Position numbers and translations under genes: made by a program
Notes under the pieces: generated by a model
The model's database searches: none
Told to the model about the DNA's origin: nothing
The model's input: the letters and a program-made list of their open reading frames with translations, nothing else
Assembly (NCBI GenBank): GCA_916700875.1
Contig: CAKAKS010000038.1
Coordinates: 14,336,444-14,400,443 of the forward strand
DNA length: 64,000 bases
Direction: 5' to 3'
Source of the DNA: Sebastes aleutianus
Taxonomy: Eukaryota; Chordata; Actinopteri; Perciformes; Sebastidae
Shown: positions 11,430-21,587 of the stretch, one piece after another
How positions within the stretch are numbered: the stretch's first letter is position 1
Layout: each line of letters begins with the position of its first letter

Positions 11430-12740
11430 AGATAAAAATACAGTCCCATCCTAACTTTGGATACACACAAAAAGACAGTTGAATGTACTGTAGCCACCTA
11501 CATCTGTTTTTAAAGAGCACCGTAAAGCTACTTTTTCTTAAACAAACTGATTCTAGCCAAGTTCATCCTTACACCACATACAGTATACAGACAGAACGTT
11601 CCACATGTTTTCACTGCCAATAACTTCAGTTTTAGATCAGTTTTTGGGGATAAGGTAACAGAAAAACCCTTTGAGACCCACAATATCTGTAAAATCCAAC
11701 AAAGCACAACTGTGCAGTTAACAGAGTGGCATTTACTGTACATGTATTCCACTTACTGTATTTACTTATGTTACACTATGTACTATGACTTTTTATGATA
11801 AACTACATTATGACATACTATACAATGACTTTTTATGTTCTAATATACTATGACTTTTTGTGTCATACTATATTATGACTTTTTTCTGGATATACTTTTT
11901 ACACTTTAAGTGTTTTCTAAAAAGATGTATGTGTGTCTTTATATATAAATAGTTGTGTATCCATAGAGAATGCATGAGGTTCTATGTTCTTATTTATGCA
12001 AATGAGCTGCTTCACTTTTGCCATAGCTTGAGAGAACTGAGAGCAAGTGTTTCAGCAACTAACCTTGTTGAGTCGTGATTTTACATGTGATTCATTAGAA
12101 AAAACAACAACAATATGTGGTAAGCACATCTGTTCAGTTTCAAAATGCTGTGTTATTATCATGTCGTCTTACTCAGCATTTAGTCAAACACTGAATACAT
12201 TTGACAAAAATCTGTTTCAAAACATCGTCAGCGATTTGTCACACTGTTAGGCAACATCTTGCACTGAAAGAGGAGCAGTTGAGGTCAGAGGTCAGAGTCT
12301 CCCTGCCTGTCCTGTCCACCAACCAAAACCTGCTGAGCAGCCGTTCACAGCTGAACAGCTGAACTGAACATCGACTGATCGACTTCCTTCCTGGGCCTAA
12401 GATGCTCAAAGACTTGAAACTTGAGTTAGACTTGCAAACAATGACTTTTGAGCATCTTTGCTTTTTAGTTCATGAAAGTATACGTTTGTATATTTTAACT
12501 TATAGTACTTAGCCAATGATTTATGTATTACATTTTGCTATTTGACTTGATGATTTGTGATGAGATTAAAAAAAATAAAATAAAATGTGTTCTCTCATGC
12601 CTCTACGGTGAACGGATAATCCAAAAACCTGATGAACTGAGGTAAATTCATATCAAAACATCCTTGCACAAACTCTCACACACTTTAATAGGCTACTCTA
12701 TCAAAAAGTAAACACATCTTCTTTTCTGTAGGTCTATAAG
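11430..12740. other. gene-free stretch between nup153 and stmnd1
   Basis: No coding exon is evident. At about 11755-11890 the words ACTATGACTTTTTATG/TACATTATGAC recur four or five times in degenerate form. The rest is ordinary AT-rich intergenic DNA. Confidence 0.5.
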
Positions 12741-13277
12741 GCAAGAATACTTGTCAGTACAAGCCAAGTATACTTAGAGTTTTAAGTATACTTGTCAGTA
12801 CAAGCAACGTATATTTAGACTTTTCTGTATACCTGTCAGTACGAGCCAAGTATACTTAAACTTTTATGTATACTTGTCAGTACAAGCCAAATATACTCAG
12901 ACTTTTCTGTATACCTGTCAGTACAAGCCAAGTATACTTAGACTTTTAAGTATACATGTTATTATAAGCCAAGTGTACCTAGACATTTAAGTATACTTGT
13001 CAGTATGAGCCAAGTATACTTAAACTTTTCTGTATACTTGTCAGTACAAGCCAAGTATACTTAGACTTTTCTGTATACCTGTCAGTACAAGCCAAGTATA
13101 CTTAGACTTTTAAGTATATTCGTTATTATAAGCCAAGTATACGTAGACTTTTAAGTATACTTGGCAGTACAAGCCAAGTATACTTAGACTTTTCTGTATA
13201 CCTGTCAGTACAAGCCAAGTATACTTAGACTTTTAAGTATACTTGTCAGTATGAGCCAAGTATACTTAAGTATACTT
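12741..13277. repeat. 41-bp minisatellite, 13 copies, with a possible 4-unit higher-order pattern
   Basis: The CAGTA...AGCC landmark recurs every 41 bp without any gain or loss of length (positions 12755, 12796, 12837, 12878, 12919 and so on to 13247). Each unit includes AAGTATACTT or a variant, a 10-bp perfect palindrome. Units carrying GTTATTATAAGCC instead of CAGTACAAGCC occur at about 12958 and 13122, four units apart, and their neighbours match too. The array ends about 450 bp before the stmnd1 start codon. Confidence 0.9.
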
Positions 13278-13729
13278 TTGTTAAGTATATCTCTGATAAG
13301 TACTTAAAGAGTAAACTGAAATTATGAGTGGTTGAGGGTCTTGGACTCAGTTTGACCTCAGACAGTATTTCTAAAATCCTGTATACAAAGACAGGATACA
13401 GTCTGGAGGTTACCCACATCTGATACAGTGGCTCAGCAGCAGTAAAGTGTGAAGAGTAGTGTTTTGTAGTGTTCCTGTCCTCTGACACCCACAGCTTGTT
13501 CCTGGGTGTCACCTCTTAAACCATCCGGGTCAGATTTATTGTAGCAACGACCCGTAGCAACGACCCCTAGCAACGCACCGGGTCCATGGAGACTGTCTGT
13601 CTGTCTCTGTGTGTGTGTGTGAAGGAATGCAAAGCGACACGGGTCAACACACAGAGAGAAAACACCCCGAGGAGTAATAAAACCTGACATTTATGACTTT
13701 TATGGACTTCTTTCACATCTGAGGTGAAT

Positions 13730-15345
13730 ATGGGATGCAGCAGCTCCACCAACACCGCGGTGCAGCCGATGAGACCGGAAGACGAGGTAGGTTCACACTG
13801 ACCCTGGAGGACCAGAGACTGTCTGGTACCACTATAGTTTCTGTCTCTACTGAGACACTTTGGTGGGTTAAACTAGCTAAATACTAATGTTAATACAACT
13901 TTGGTGATGAAGCCAATGGTGGAAGAAGTATCCAGGTCCTTTACCAAAGTAAAAGGTATTGTGGTATTGTGATTAAGTCATATTATAAGTAATGAATTGG
14001 TATTGTGATTAAGTCATATTATAAGTAATGAATTGGTATTGTGATTAAGTCATATTATAAGTAATGAATTGGTATTGTGATTAAGTCATATTATAAGTAA
14101 TGAATTGGTATTGTGATTAAGTCATATTATAAGTAATGAATTGGTATTGTGATTAAGTCATATTATAAGTAATGCATTGGTATTGTGATTAAGTCATATT
14201 ATAAGTAATGAATTGGTATTGTGATTAAGTCATATTATAAGTAATGCATTGGTATTGTGATTAAGTCATATTATAAGTAATGCATTGGTATTGTGATTAA
14301 GTCATATTATAAGTAATGAATTGGTATTGTGATTAAGTTATATTATAAGTAATGAATTGGTATTGTGATTAAGCTATATTATAAGTAATTAATTGGTATT
14401 CTGGATTGATAACAAATTTATATTTTGATAAGGATAATTATATCAGTAATTAATTTATATGTTTGTATGACACAGATTAAAGGTAATAATTATAGTTAGA
14501 ATAATTATAAATAATAATAATTATAGTTAGACAAATTTAGGAAAATTTAATTAGAGTATATGTATGGCTCAATAAGGAAGCTGGTTAATAATTAATAATT
14601 AATTTATGGATAAGGGGTGGGATTAAATACATTTATACTTCTTCTCACTCCTTTTTGAATATGTAAATCCAAGCATCAAGTGTTGACAATCTATTTTTCC
14701 TTACGCTTTTCATTGTATGTAAATACTACTTGTTTCTGACTGTCCACTTGTTGGTATGATCATTCTTTTTCTTTATTTTTTCTTTTCTTTTTTTTTTGTA
14801 TTCTACATGTTCGAATTAAATTTTGAAATGAAAAAAGTAGCAACATCTCAGTGTAAAACATCTTTATTACAAGTAAAACTCCTGCATATTATCAGCAAAA
14901 TGTACTTTAAGTATCAAAATTAAAAGTGCTCATTATGCAGAAACTATGAAGCCAAGTCCCTCAATTGTTTTACCTTATAATTCCATTAATAATGATATAT
15001 TTGAGATATTTTAAGCTGATATGCCTACATAATATATTAATTAATAGATGAAATATATCAAGGTAACCTGCTTTGAAGGCTAATGCGTGTACGGTTTGAG
15101 GTCTTTACCCCTTAAAACCTCTTGAACCATTCATATAATGCATTAAAACACAGTATCTCATTATGCTATCCATTAATTTTCCACATATTTGGGGTGAACC
15201 TCTGAATTTGCACCTTAATTGAAAAACCTTTATGTATTTTCAAAATGCCACTTAAGTAAGAGTAACAGAAATATTACAGGCAAAAAGTAGCTCATTATGC
15301 AGCTAATTTCAGAGTTTTATAGTTTCATAAATATTCTATTGTTGA

Positions 15346-15381
<36 letters not shown>

Positions 15382-16457
15382 AATATTAATTATAATAATT
15401 ATATATATAATGACTTTATATACTGTTGGGTAGTTTAATCTATTGTATTAGAAGATATAAGGTTTCAGAATACACTGTTATACTGTAAATTAATTAGGTT
15501 TCAAAGTCCCAGATGAGGTAATTTGTAGGTGTTGCTGCTGTGTATCATTTTGTTCCTGAGCTACTGTGTTCATGACAATGTGTCAACACACAGAGGCCTC
15601 CGTAACAACATCATGTCTGGGATACCATACAGAAAGGGGTCAGAGTTTAAAAAAATGTCTTGTGCTGTCAGGATGAGACAGGAAGTAAAGTCGATGGTCG
15701 TGGAGACTCGGCCGTGTCAAAGGGCACCACAGACAGCGGGGTGGTGATGGAGAACCGAGACATCCCTGTGTTACCTGGAGCGGTGCCCAGAAAACTCCCT
15801 CCTCTAACATCTGAGTGGGTCCTTGAAAGGGACGCAGACAGAATTACACGAGACGGTGAGTGAGCTGAATAAAACACACCGTGTCACGCCGTAGAGAAAA
15901 TCCAGCGCACACAACCTGAAGTGTTTTTATTTCATCTGTCTACCAGGACTGCTGCAGCAGGAGAGCACGCTGCAGGAGCGCCCAAAGGCCAGTGAGATCC
16001 TGGAGGAGCTGCTGAACCAAGGCATCATACCAGTGGGACAGACCAGAGAGGGCGGCAGCGGAGCTGGAGAGGCCTACAGCATCATGGTGAGTACCTGGTG
16101 CACACTGGCCAAATAGGTGAAACATGCTAACACACCACTTATTGGCCGTCATTCTACAGGCTGAAATTTATGAGGGGTGGAAGTAACAAAAATGAATTGA
16201 TAAAAATGGAGGTGATGAAAATGACTTGTGCTTATCCTGCTAAGACATGCCAAAATGTCCACAACAGTAATGCTGTCCTGAAGAATACACATCTAAAAAT
16301 AAATTAGTAAGCTTATAGCAAAGCAATAAAGTGCATTTTCATACAGGATGTTGACTTGTTGCTAAGTTATCTGTCACATGCAGGTGAGGTCAGTCAATTT
16401 CAGTAGAAGTGCGTTCACCTGTAATATTGAGATTGTCTGTTCTCTGTCTCCCCCTGC

Positions 16458-16490
<33 letters not shown>

Positions 16491-17215
16491 CAGCTGGATG
16501 ACGGCGATGGGGTCAGACGAAGGCCGCCCGCCAGACTGGAGTCCCTGAAGGCCAAGAAGGAGCAAAGTCTCCCCAGCAAAGAAGACATTGAGGAGAAGAT
16601 AAGACTTGCTGAGGAGAGACGCAAGGTACAGTGTGTGTGTGTGTGTGTGTGTCATCATTTACCTGAACACCTCAGCTCATTCTCTCACAGTTTATCGTAT
16701 TATTTGGTCTCCCACACACTCACTTTTTGCCCTCTATTGTGTCTCAGATAAAGGAAGACGAGCTCAAGACGCGTTTGAGGGCCAAGTCGGCCCGTGTTCG
16801 GGGCCCCGCTCCCACCTCCAGCACAGAGGATGACGAGGACGCAGGCCTCACCCCTGTGGAGCAGCTACATTCACACGTCGCCCCGGATCCCCTCGATCCA
16901 CTGCCTCGCAGCCAGATAACACGCGAGGCGGCCGAGGGCGGAGAGTTGGTGCGAGAGGCCGGAGGTGACGGCAGAGAAGACATGGGCGGAGCAGACAAGA
17001 GAGAAGGGAGGAGAGAGAAGGGAGGAGAGAGGGGAGATAACAGAGGGGAAGGTGCAGAGAGACTAAGTAAGGATGGTGATGGGAAAGAGGAGGAGGAGGA
17101 GGAAGAGTTGACCCAGGTGGAGGAGCTCAAGGAGGATCAGCTCCTCACAGCCTCGGGGGAGCTGGAGAGCGATTCTAGCTTTCAACATGCAGAGGACAAA
17201 GAGGAGATATTTTAA
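13730..17215 (+). CDS. stmnd1: stathmin domain-containing protein 1
   Basis: Stathmin-family protein. In this family the stathmin-like domain contacts tubulin, but STMND1 itself is poorly characterised. Exons are 13730-13786, 15672-15855, 15947-16086, 16494-16625 and 16748-17215. They join in one frame of 326 residues, against about 276 in human. The start MGCSSS is a classic N-myristoylation plus palmitoylation signal, as in other STMND1 proteins, and points to membrane attachment. The stathmin-like part spans about residues 95-190: an EILEELLNQGIIP segment, then ARLESLKAKKEQ, then EDIEEKIRLAEERRK and IKEDELKTRLRAKSAR, a long charged helix. The last exon adds a hydrophilic G/R/E-rich tail with a run of six glutamates, probably disordered and longer than in mammals. 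The gene lies between nup153 and rbm24; the stmnd1-rbm24-cap2 order supports the assignment. Confidence 0.9.
13963..14394. repeat. 36-bp minisatellite, 12 copies, in stmnd1 intron 1
   Basis: A unit starting GGTATTGTGATTAAGTCATA repeats exactly every 36 bp from 13963 to 14394, followed by a partial unit. Copies differ only at a few positions (GAATTGG or GCATTGG; the last units have TTA or GCTA for TCA). Near identity implies recent expansion. There are no spacers between units. Confidence 0.95.
14400..15671. other. rest of stmnd1 intron 1: AT-rich, simple repeats
   Basis: Very AT-rich. A (TTA)n tract lies at about 15347-15379. The segment at about 14630-14825 looks like the AT-rich tail of a LINE, but no coding part or clean end is visible. 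The acceptor for exon 2 is GTGCTGTCAG at 15662-15671. Confidence 0.4.
16462..16490 (+). repeat. (TG)n microsatellite abutting the stmnd1 exon 4 acceptor
   Basis: A 29-nt uninterrupted TG run is followed at once by CAG (16491-16493) and exon 4. The pyrimidine-rich TCTCTGTCTCCCCCTGCTGT lies just upstream of the repeat. The UG run therefore occupies the space between the polypyrimidine tract and the splice acceptor. Confidence 0.95.
16631..16652 (+). repeat. (GT)11 microsatellite directly behind the stmnd1 exon 4 donor
   Basis: The donor of exon 4 reads GTACAG at 16626-16631 and runs straight into eleven GT units. With the TG tract before the exon, the 132-nt in-frame exon is bracketed by UG-repeat RNA on both sides. 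Confidence 0.95.
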
Positions 17216-17830
17216 CAAAAAGAACTAAGAGAGATAAGACAGGGAGGAGAGGGAGCCAAATATGATATGTTTTTCACAGATGAAAGGTTGAAATTTGTAA
17301 AAACAAAGAGTATATATTGTATTAGAAGAAATTAAGAGATGTGATTAAGCTGCGATTGGCCACAAATGAAACTAAGCTAATGTGGATGTGAACTGTTTGT
17401 GCTCTCATGAAAAAGCACTACTTCCACAGCAGGGAAGCATGTTGGTCCATAAGGTGTAATAATATTGTAGCTCAGTAATAAGCGGAACATGAGGGTTTTC
17501 TTTCCAAAGTAATATGATTTACCTCAGTGAATTTTAAATTAATGTGACCAAGACTTTTTGCCAAAATACAAAATTAATTTAAATAATTTTTCATTTAATT
17601 GTAAAATATGATATAGTTGAGTCTCATTTTGCATATGTACTTGTTCTGTCGGACACAAGATGGCGCTGTTTCAGTGGCTTAAAATTGTACCGCAGCTCCC
17701 TGAAGTTAGTTCACCTCATCTATAAGTCATCAGGAGGAGGAGGTTTTGGCAACATGTGGAGTATAAAAATGTATAAATGTAGTTGTTATTCAATTAATCA
17801 ATAAAGTTTTCCCTATAAATGTGTAAATCT
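17216..17830 (+). other. stmnd1: stmnd1 3'UTR and polyadenylation signal
   Basis: Noncoding sequence follows the TAA at 17213-17215. An AATAAA at 17800-17805 is the best polyadenylation signal and would give a 3'UTR of about 600 nt. Confidence 0.55.
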
Positions 17831-19642
17831 AAAACTTTATGAAAGTAGCTCATTTCCCAGAGTACATTTTAACTTTTAGATTAATTTTTCTGAGAGGTTG
17901 TTGAGGGGTGTCGAATACGACCTTAGTGTGATTGAGCAGTGGATGTTCAGCTGTTCTAGTGACCTTTGACCTTTAGCTTTTCTCTGCCTGACAGACAGGT
18001 GTGTGCTGCAGCCAAATGGATAACAAGCACAAAGTTACTTATATTGAGCTAAGATTATAAAGTATATTTCTGGTGATTATTGCTGACACATATTCATCGT
18101 ACATGTGATGCGGAGTATTTCTGAAGATTATTGGAAATTAGGTATAATTAGATCTCTCATTGGGCCCACAGCCTGCTATTGTATAAGAGGATTCAGACTA
18201 GTCAGCATGCTGCACATGAACAGAAAACAACAATTGGATGCAACCTGACCGGATCCCCATTGTTGAGCCTGGGAAACTCGATACTGGTCACCTTTTTTTC
18301 GCGAGTCCACTCGGACTTTAAAGCGCGTGTGGCTGCATGAATAATATAGTGAGTGAACAGAGACAGGACAGAGAGACGCTCTATCAGGTTGCATGTCTTT
18401 GTGATGTTGAGTCCTGCTGTGGCAATTCACATTCAGACAGATGTGACAGTTTTTGTTCATCAAGAATACAGATTTTGGTTGAGGTTTTTAGTATCAGCCT
18501 ACAAATGAGGATAATTAATCAGCCAAACATTTCTTTAGAGACAAAAAAATATTAGATTGCTCATCAGTGTCTACCTGATATTATAAATGCATGGGCTTGA
18601 GTCACGTGACCTTTTTAATTGACAGTACAACATTTGACACTTTTTTCTACGACAGATATGACACACAATGGTGTCCCCGTGCGCACTTGTGACCGTGTTC
18701 CATGGTTAGACAGGATCTATTTGGGCCAGGAACAACGCGCTCACGGAAGCGGAGCCGCCATGAATGATTAACAAACAGACAGCAGCGTTCCCTCTCACAT
18801 TACTGGGGGTGAATTATCCAACGATCCATCCAGCAGTCAGCCAAGCTTCACAAGTTATTTTAATCATTGATGTTCAGAGACTCTTGATTGAATTGATTTC
18901 TGACTTGATCCTTTCCCATTATAATAGCTGTGCGCAATTCTATGACGCATGACGCATTTGTCGCTTTTGTAGTCAGTTCTCACCTGATATAGGCTTATTA
19001 TTGAAATGTAATCACCATCTTTTTAAGATAATAAGGGTTGATTCAGCTGTTTCATATCAAGGACCCGAAAAGAGAAAGAAATGTAAATTGGAACCCTGTT
19101 TTTGTTATATTTTTATCTTAAACCTGCAGTTGATCCGGCTGGTGGGCGGTGCTTGGTATTTCCTCAACTGATCTCAACATAGCTGCCGGGTCACAAACTT
19201 TCTCATTTTACAGCTAAACAGTACACTACAAGATGTTTCTGAAAACATTTGAGGAGAGAAATAGGCATTACAGTAACAGAATATTGATTCATATTTGATC
19301 AACGCTGCCTAGTTTGAACGCTGTCAGGTATGTTGTTTTTTTTTAACCATGTTGACCTTATGACCTCATAGTGAAGGAAAAACGGAAAACATCTGAAGGA
19401 AAATCCACAAGTTTGACCACACTTTCAAAACTCAGGACACAATCCTCAAGATGCCTTATGGCTGTCTGGATGGGCACATGCCCAAACTCTGTCAACCCCC
19501 AACAAGTGAACTGATCCTTCCAGCGGAGACTCAAGGCTGCACCTGTCTGTCTGCTCACTGCTGCTGCTGCTGCTGCTGCTGCTGGGATGTGTCCAGTCCC
19601 TGACTGGCTGTTTTTGCAGGAGACCTAATCCATACAAGTTTA
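17831..19642. other. gene-free stretch between stmnd1 and rbm24
   Basis: No exon, RNA gene or clear transposon border seen. A (TGC)n tract lies at about 19560-19582. Short open frames here lack family features. Cis-regulatory elements for rbm24 could lie here but cannot be recognised without cross-species comparison. Confidence 0.4.
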
Positions 19643-20416
19643 TACACTGTTACGAATTTCCCAGTAAAATAACAGTAAAGAACTGGCAGCAGGGTTGGCT
19701 TTATGTTACTGTAAAATTAACATCATTATACTGTCGCTGAAATTTACAGCTTTGTACTGTTAATGAAAAATACAGTTTGAACTGTTTTTTTGTATTAATT
19801 TCACAGTATTTTACAGTTAATTTACTGTTTAAAGATACATTATATAGATGTTTTTCACCTTTCTTTTACATTATCTTACTGATTTGTTTTAATGCACTAT
19901 TTAGGTTGTATTTTTTACATACATTTTAATAAACATGACTTTTTTGCTTAGATGAATAGACTTAGCAGGTTACAGACATAGGAATAGTCACACTAAATAC
20001 AATTAAAGGCACTTGTTAGGAAAAAGGCTACAATAGACTTGTTGACACTTTTCCCAAAATGTCTGTCTATAGCTGGCTACAAGCACAGAATGCAAACCAG
20101 AACAACATGTGAGTGAAGAACAGCTAATTCACTGATTTTACAATCATCTACAATGTACAAGCCTCACATGTGCAGATCAGGTCCCAGAATTAAAAAAATA
20201 CTGCATGAAACTGTTACTGATGATACTTTAGACAGTTGATCAGCAGTAAAGTGCTGTTTTTTAAGAATGCATTATAGTTCAGTTAAAAAACGGCCTATGA
20301 GCGTAATTTAACAGGTTTTCTTTTGTATTTACACTAAAGCACTGTTTTTTTTTAGCAATAACAGGTTAATACTGTTGAAATCCTGCTGTAAATTAACAGC
20401 AATTGTTTACAGTGTA
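19643..20416. mobile_element. putative non-autonomous DNA transposon rich in CTGTAAA words
   Basis: The segment starts TACACTGT and ends ACAGTGTA, a short inverted pair. Both flanks contain related CAGTAAAATAACAGTAA / TTACTGT / CTGTAAATTAACAGCA words. This matches the appearance of an abundant teleost element with ACAGTAAA-type subterminal repeats. No target duplication is clear, so the borders are tentative. Confidence 0.45.
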
Positions 20417-20574
20417 GAGAGACAGAATGGACATTTTCCACAAAAAAAGTCCATGGTTTATGTTTTATCTGGCCATGCTGAGAGGGAAAAACAAAACAAA
20501 TCAACAGATTTTTATTTATAAGGAAATGAAAAACACAAACAGTGTAGTATATAGTATATAGTATCTTCTTTTTC

Positions 20575-20716
20575 CTTTTTCAAATTTAATTTAATTTATT
20601 TATTCATTATTATCATTATTATTTTTATTATTATTTATGTTATTTTATTTTCTATTTTTATGTATATGTATGTTTGTATGTATGTATGTGTATTTGTATG
20701 TATGTATGTATATATA

Positions 20717-20747
<31 letters not shown>

Positions 20748-21050
20748 GTGTATGTGTGTGTATGTAGGTATATATATATATTTTAAATGTTGTTTTTTTT
20801 CTCTTCTTATTATTTTTATTTTATGACTTATTTGTGGATACTCTCCCTGTGTTGTGTTCTCTACAATTTTAATTTTATGTATCCATGATTGAGAATCAGT
20901 TAGGTCCTTTGTGGCCAGCTGTGGCTGTCTGTGTGTATGTTGTTGTCAGGTATGATTGAAAAACAAAAATTTACTTTCCTTGTATAGTGACTGTTCTATT
21001 GATTATTGTTAATTAATAAAAAGACCTTTGAAAAAAAACAAAAACCACAA
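20575..21050 (+). repeat. simple TATG repeats and a possible LINE tail
   Basis: The TATG/TATGTA repeats run from about 20655 to 20775. The stretch after them ends AATTAATAAAAAGACC...TTTGAAAAAAAACAAAAAC at about 21013-21048, resembling a LINE 3' end with an A-rich tail. No reverse transcriptase is present. Confidence 0.35.
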
Positions 21051-21220
21051 ACATTCAGTTTGCAGTTCCTAAAAAGGCCCTTCTCCTCTTTGTCCCCAAC
21101 ATATCACATAGTGGAATCAGGTTGTGTTGGCCTCTGATGGTTAATTAAAGGTGATTCTAGTAGAGAGGATCTTTTTTTTTTAGTGAAGGAGCTCCAGAGT
21201 TTCACGCTGTGCAGGTTTCC

Positions 21221-21322
21221 CAGCTGTTTGTGTGCTCTGGTGGGCGGTGCAGAGATGGGACTCAAAAAGCTGGGTGGAGTTTAGGAGCAGCGCTTTTAGG
21301 AATGGGTCCCAAAGCTATTTAG
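21221..21322 (+). promoter_or_regulatory. candidate rbm24 proximal promoter with muscle-type motifs
   Basis: Upstream of the rbm24 start lies a CAGCTG E-box (21221-21226, a MyoD-type site) and a MEF2-like CTATTTAG (21315-21322). Muscle expression of RBM24 is well established, so the motifs are plausible, but such short words also occur by chance. The transcription start was not determined. Confidence 0.25.
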
Positions 21323-21587
21323 TTAGACAGCAGAGTTACCAAGAAGAGCTGGAAACACCTGATGGTCTCTGTGGGACAATCCGCTCCATATAACTCTCCT
21401 CTTAAAGATAAATCTACCTCCAGGCTGCATTTTTGTCGAGTTTTTTTGTTGTGTTTTCTCTTCTGAAAAAAGTTACAGAGCCTCTCTTTTTCCTCTCTTC
21501 ATCCAAAGAAATCACTGATAAGGAGACATTGCACTATATTCTTTTTTTTCTCTATTGTTCCTATTTATTGTATTTTTTGCACTAACG

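Noticed and set aside
13963..14394. Regular 36-bp repeats resembling a CRISPR array
   Set aside because: Units follow each other with no unique spacers and lie in a vertebrate intron; it is a minisatellite.
16744..17130. 128-residue serine-rich minus-strand open frame
   Set aside because: Antisense of the glutamate-rich last exon of stmnd1.
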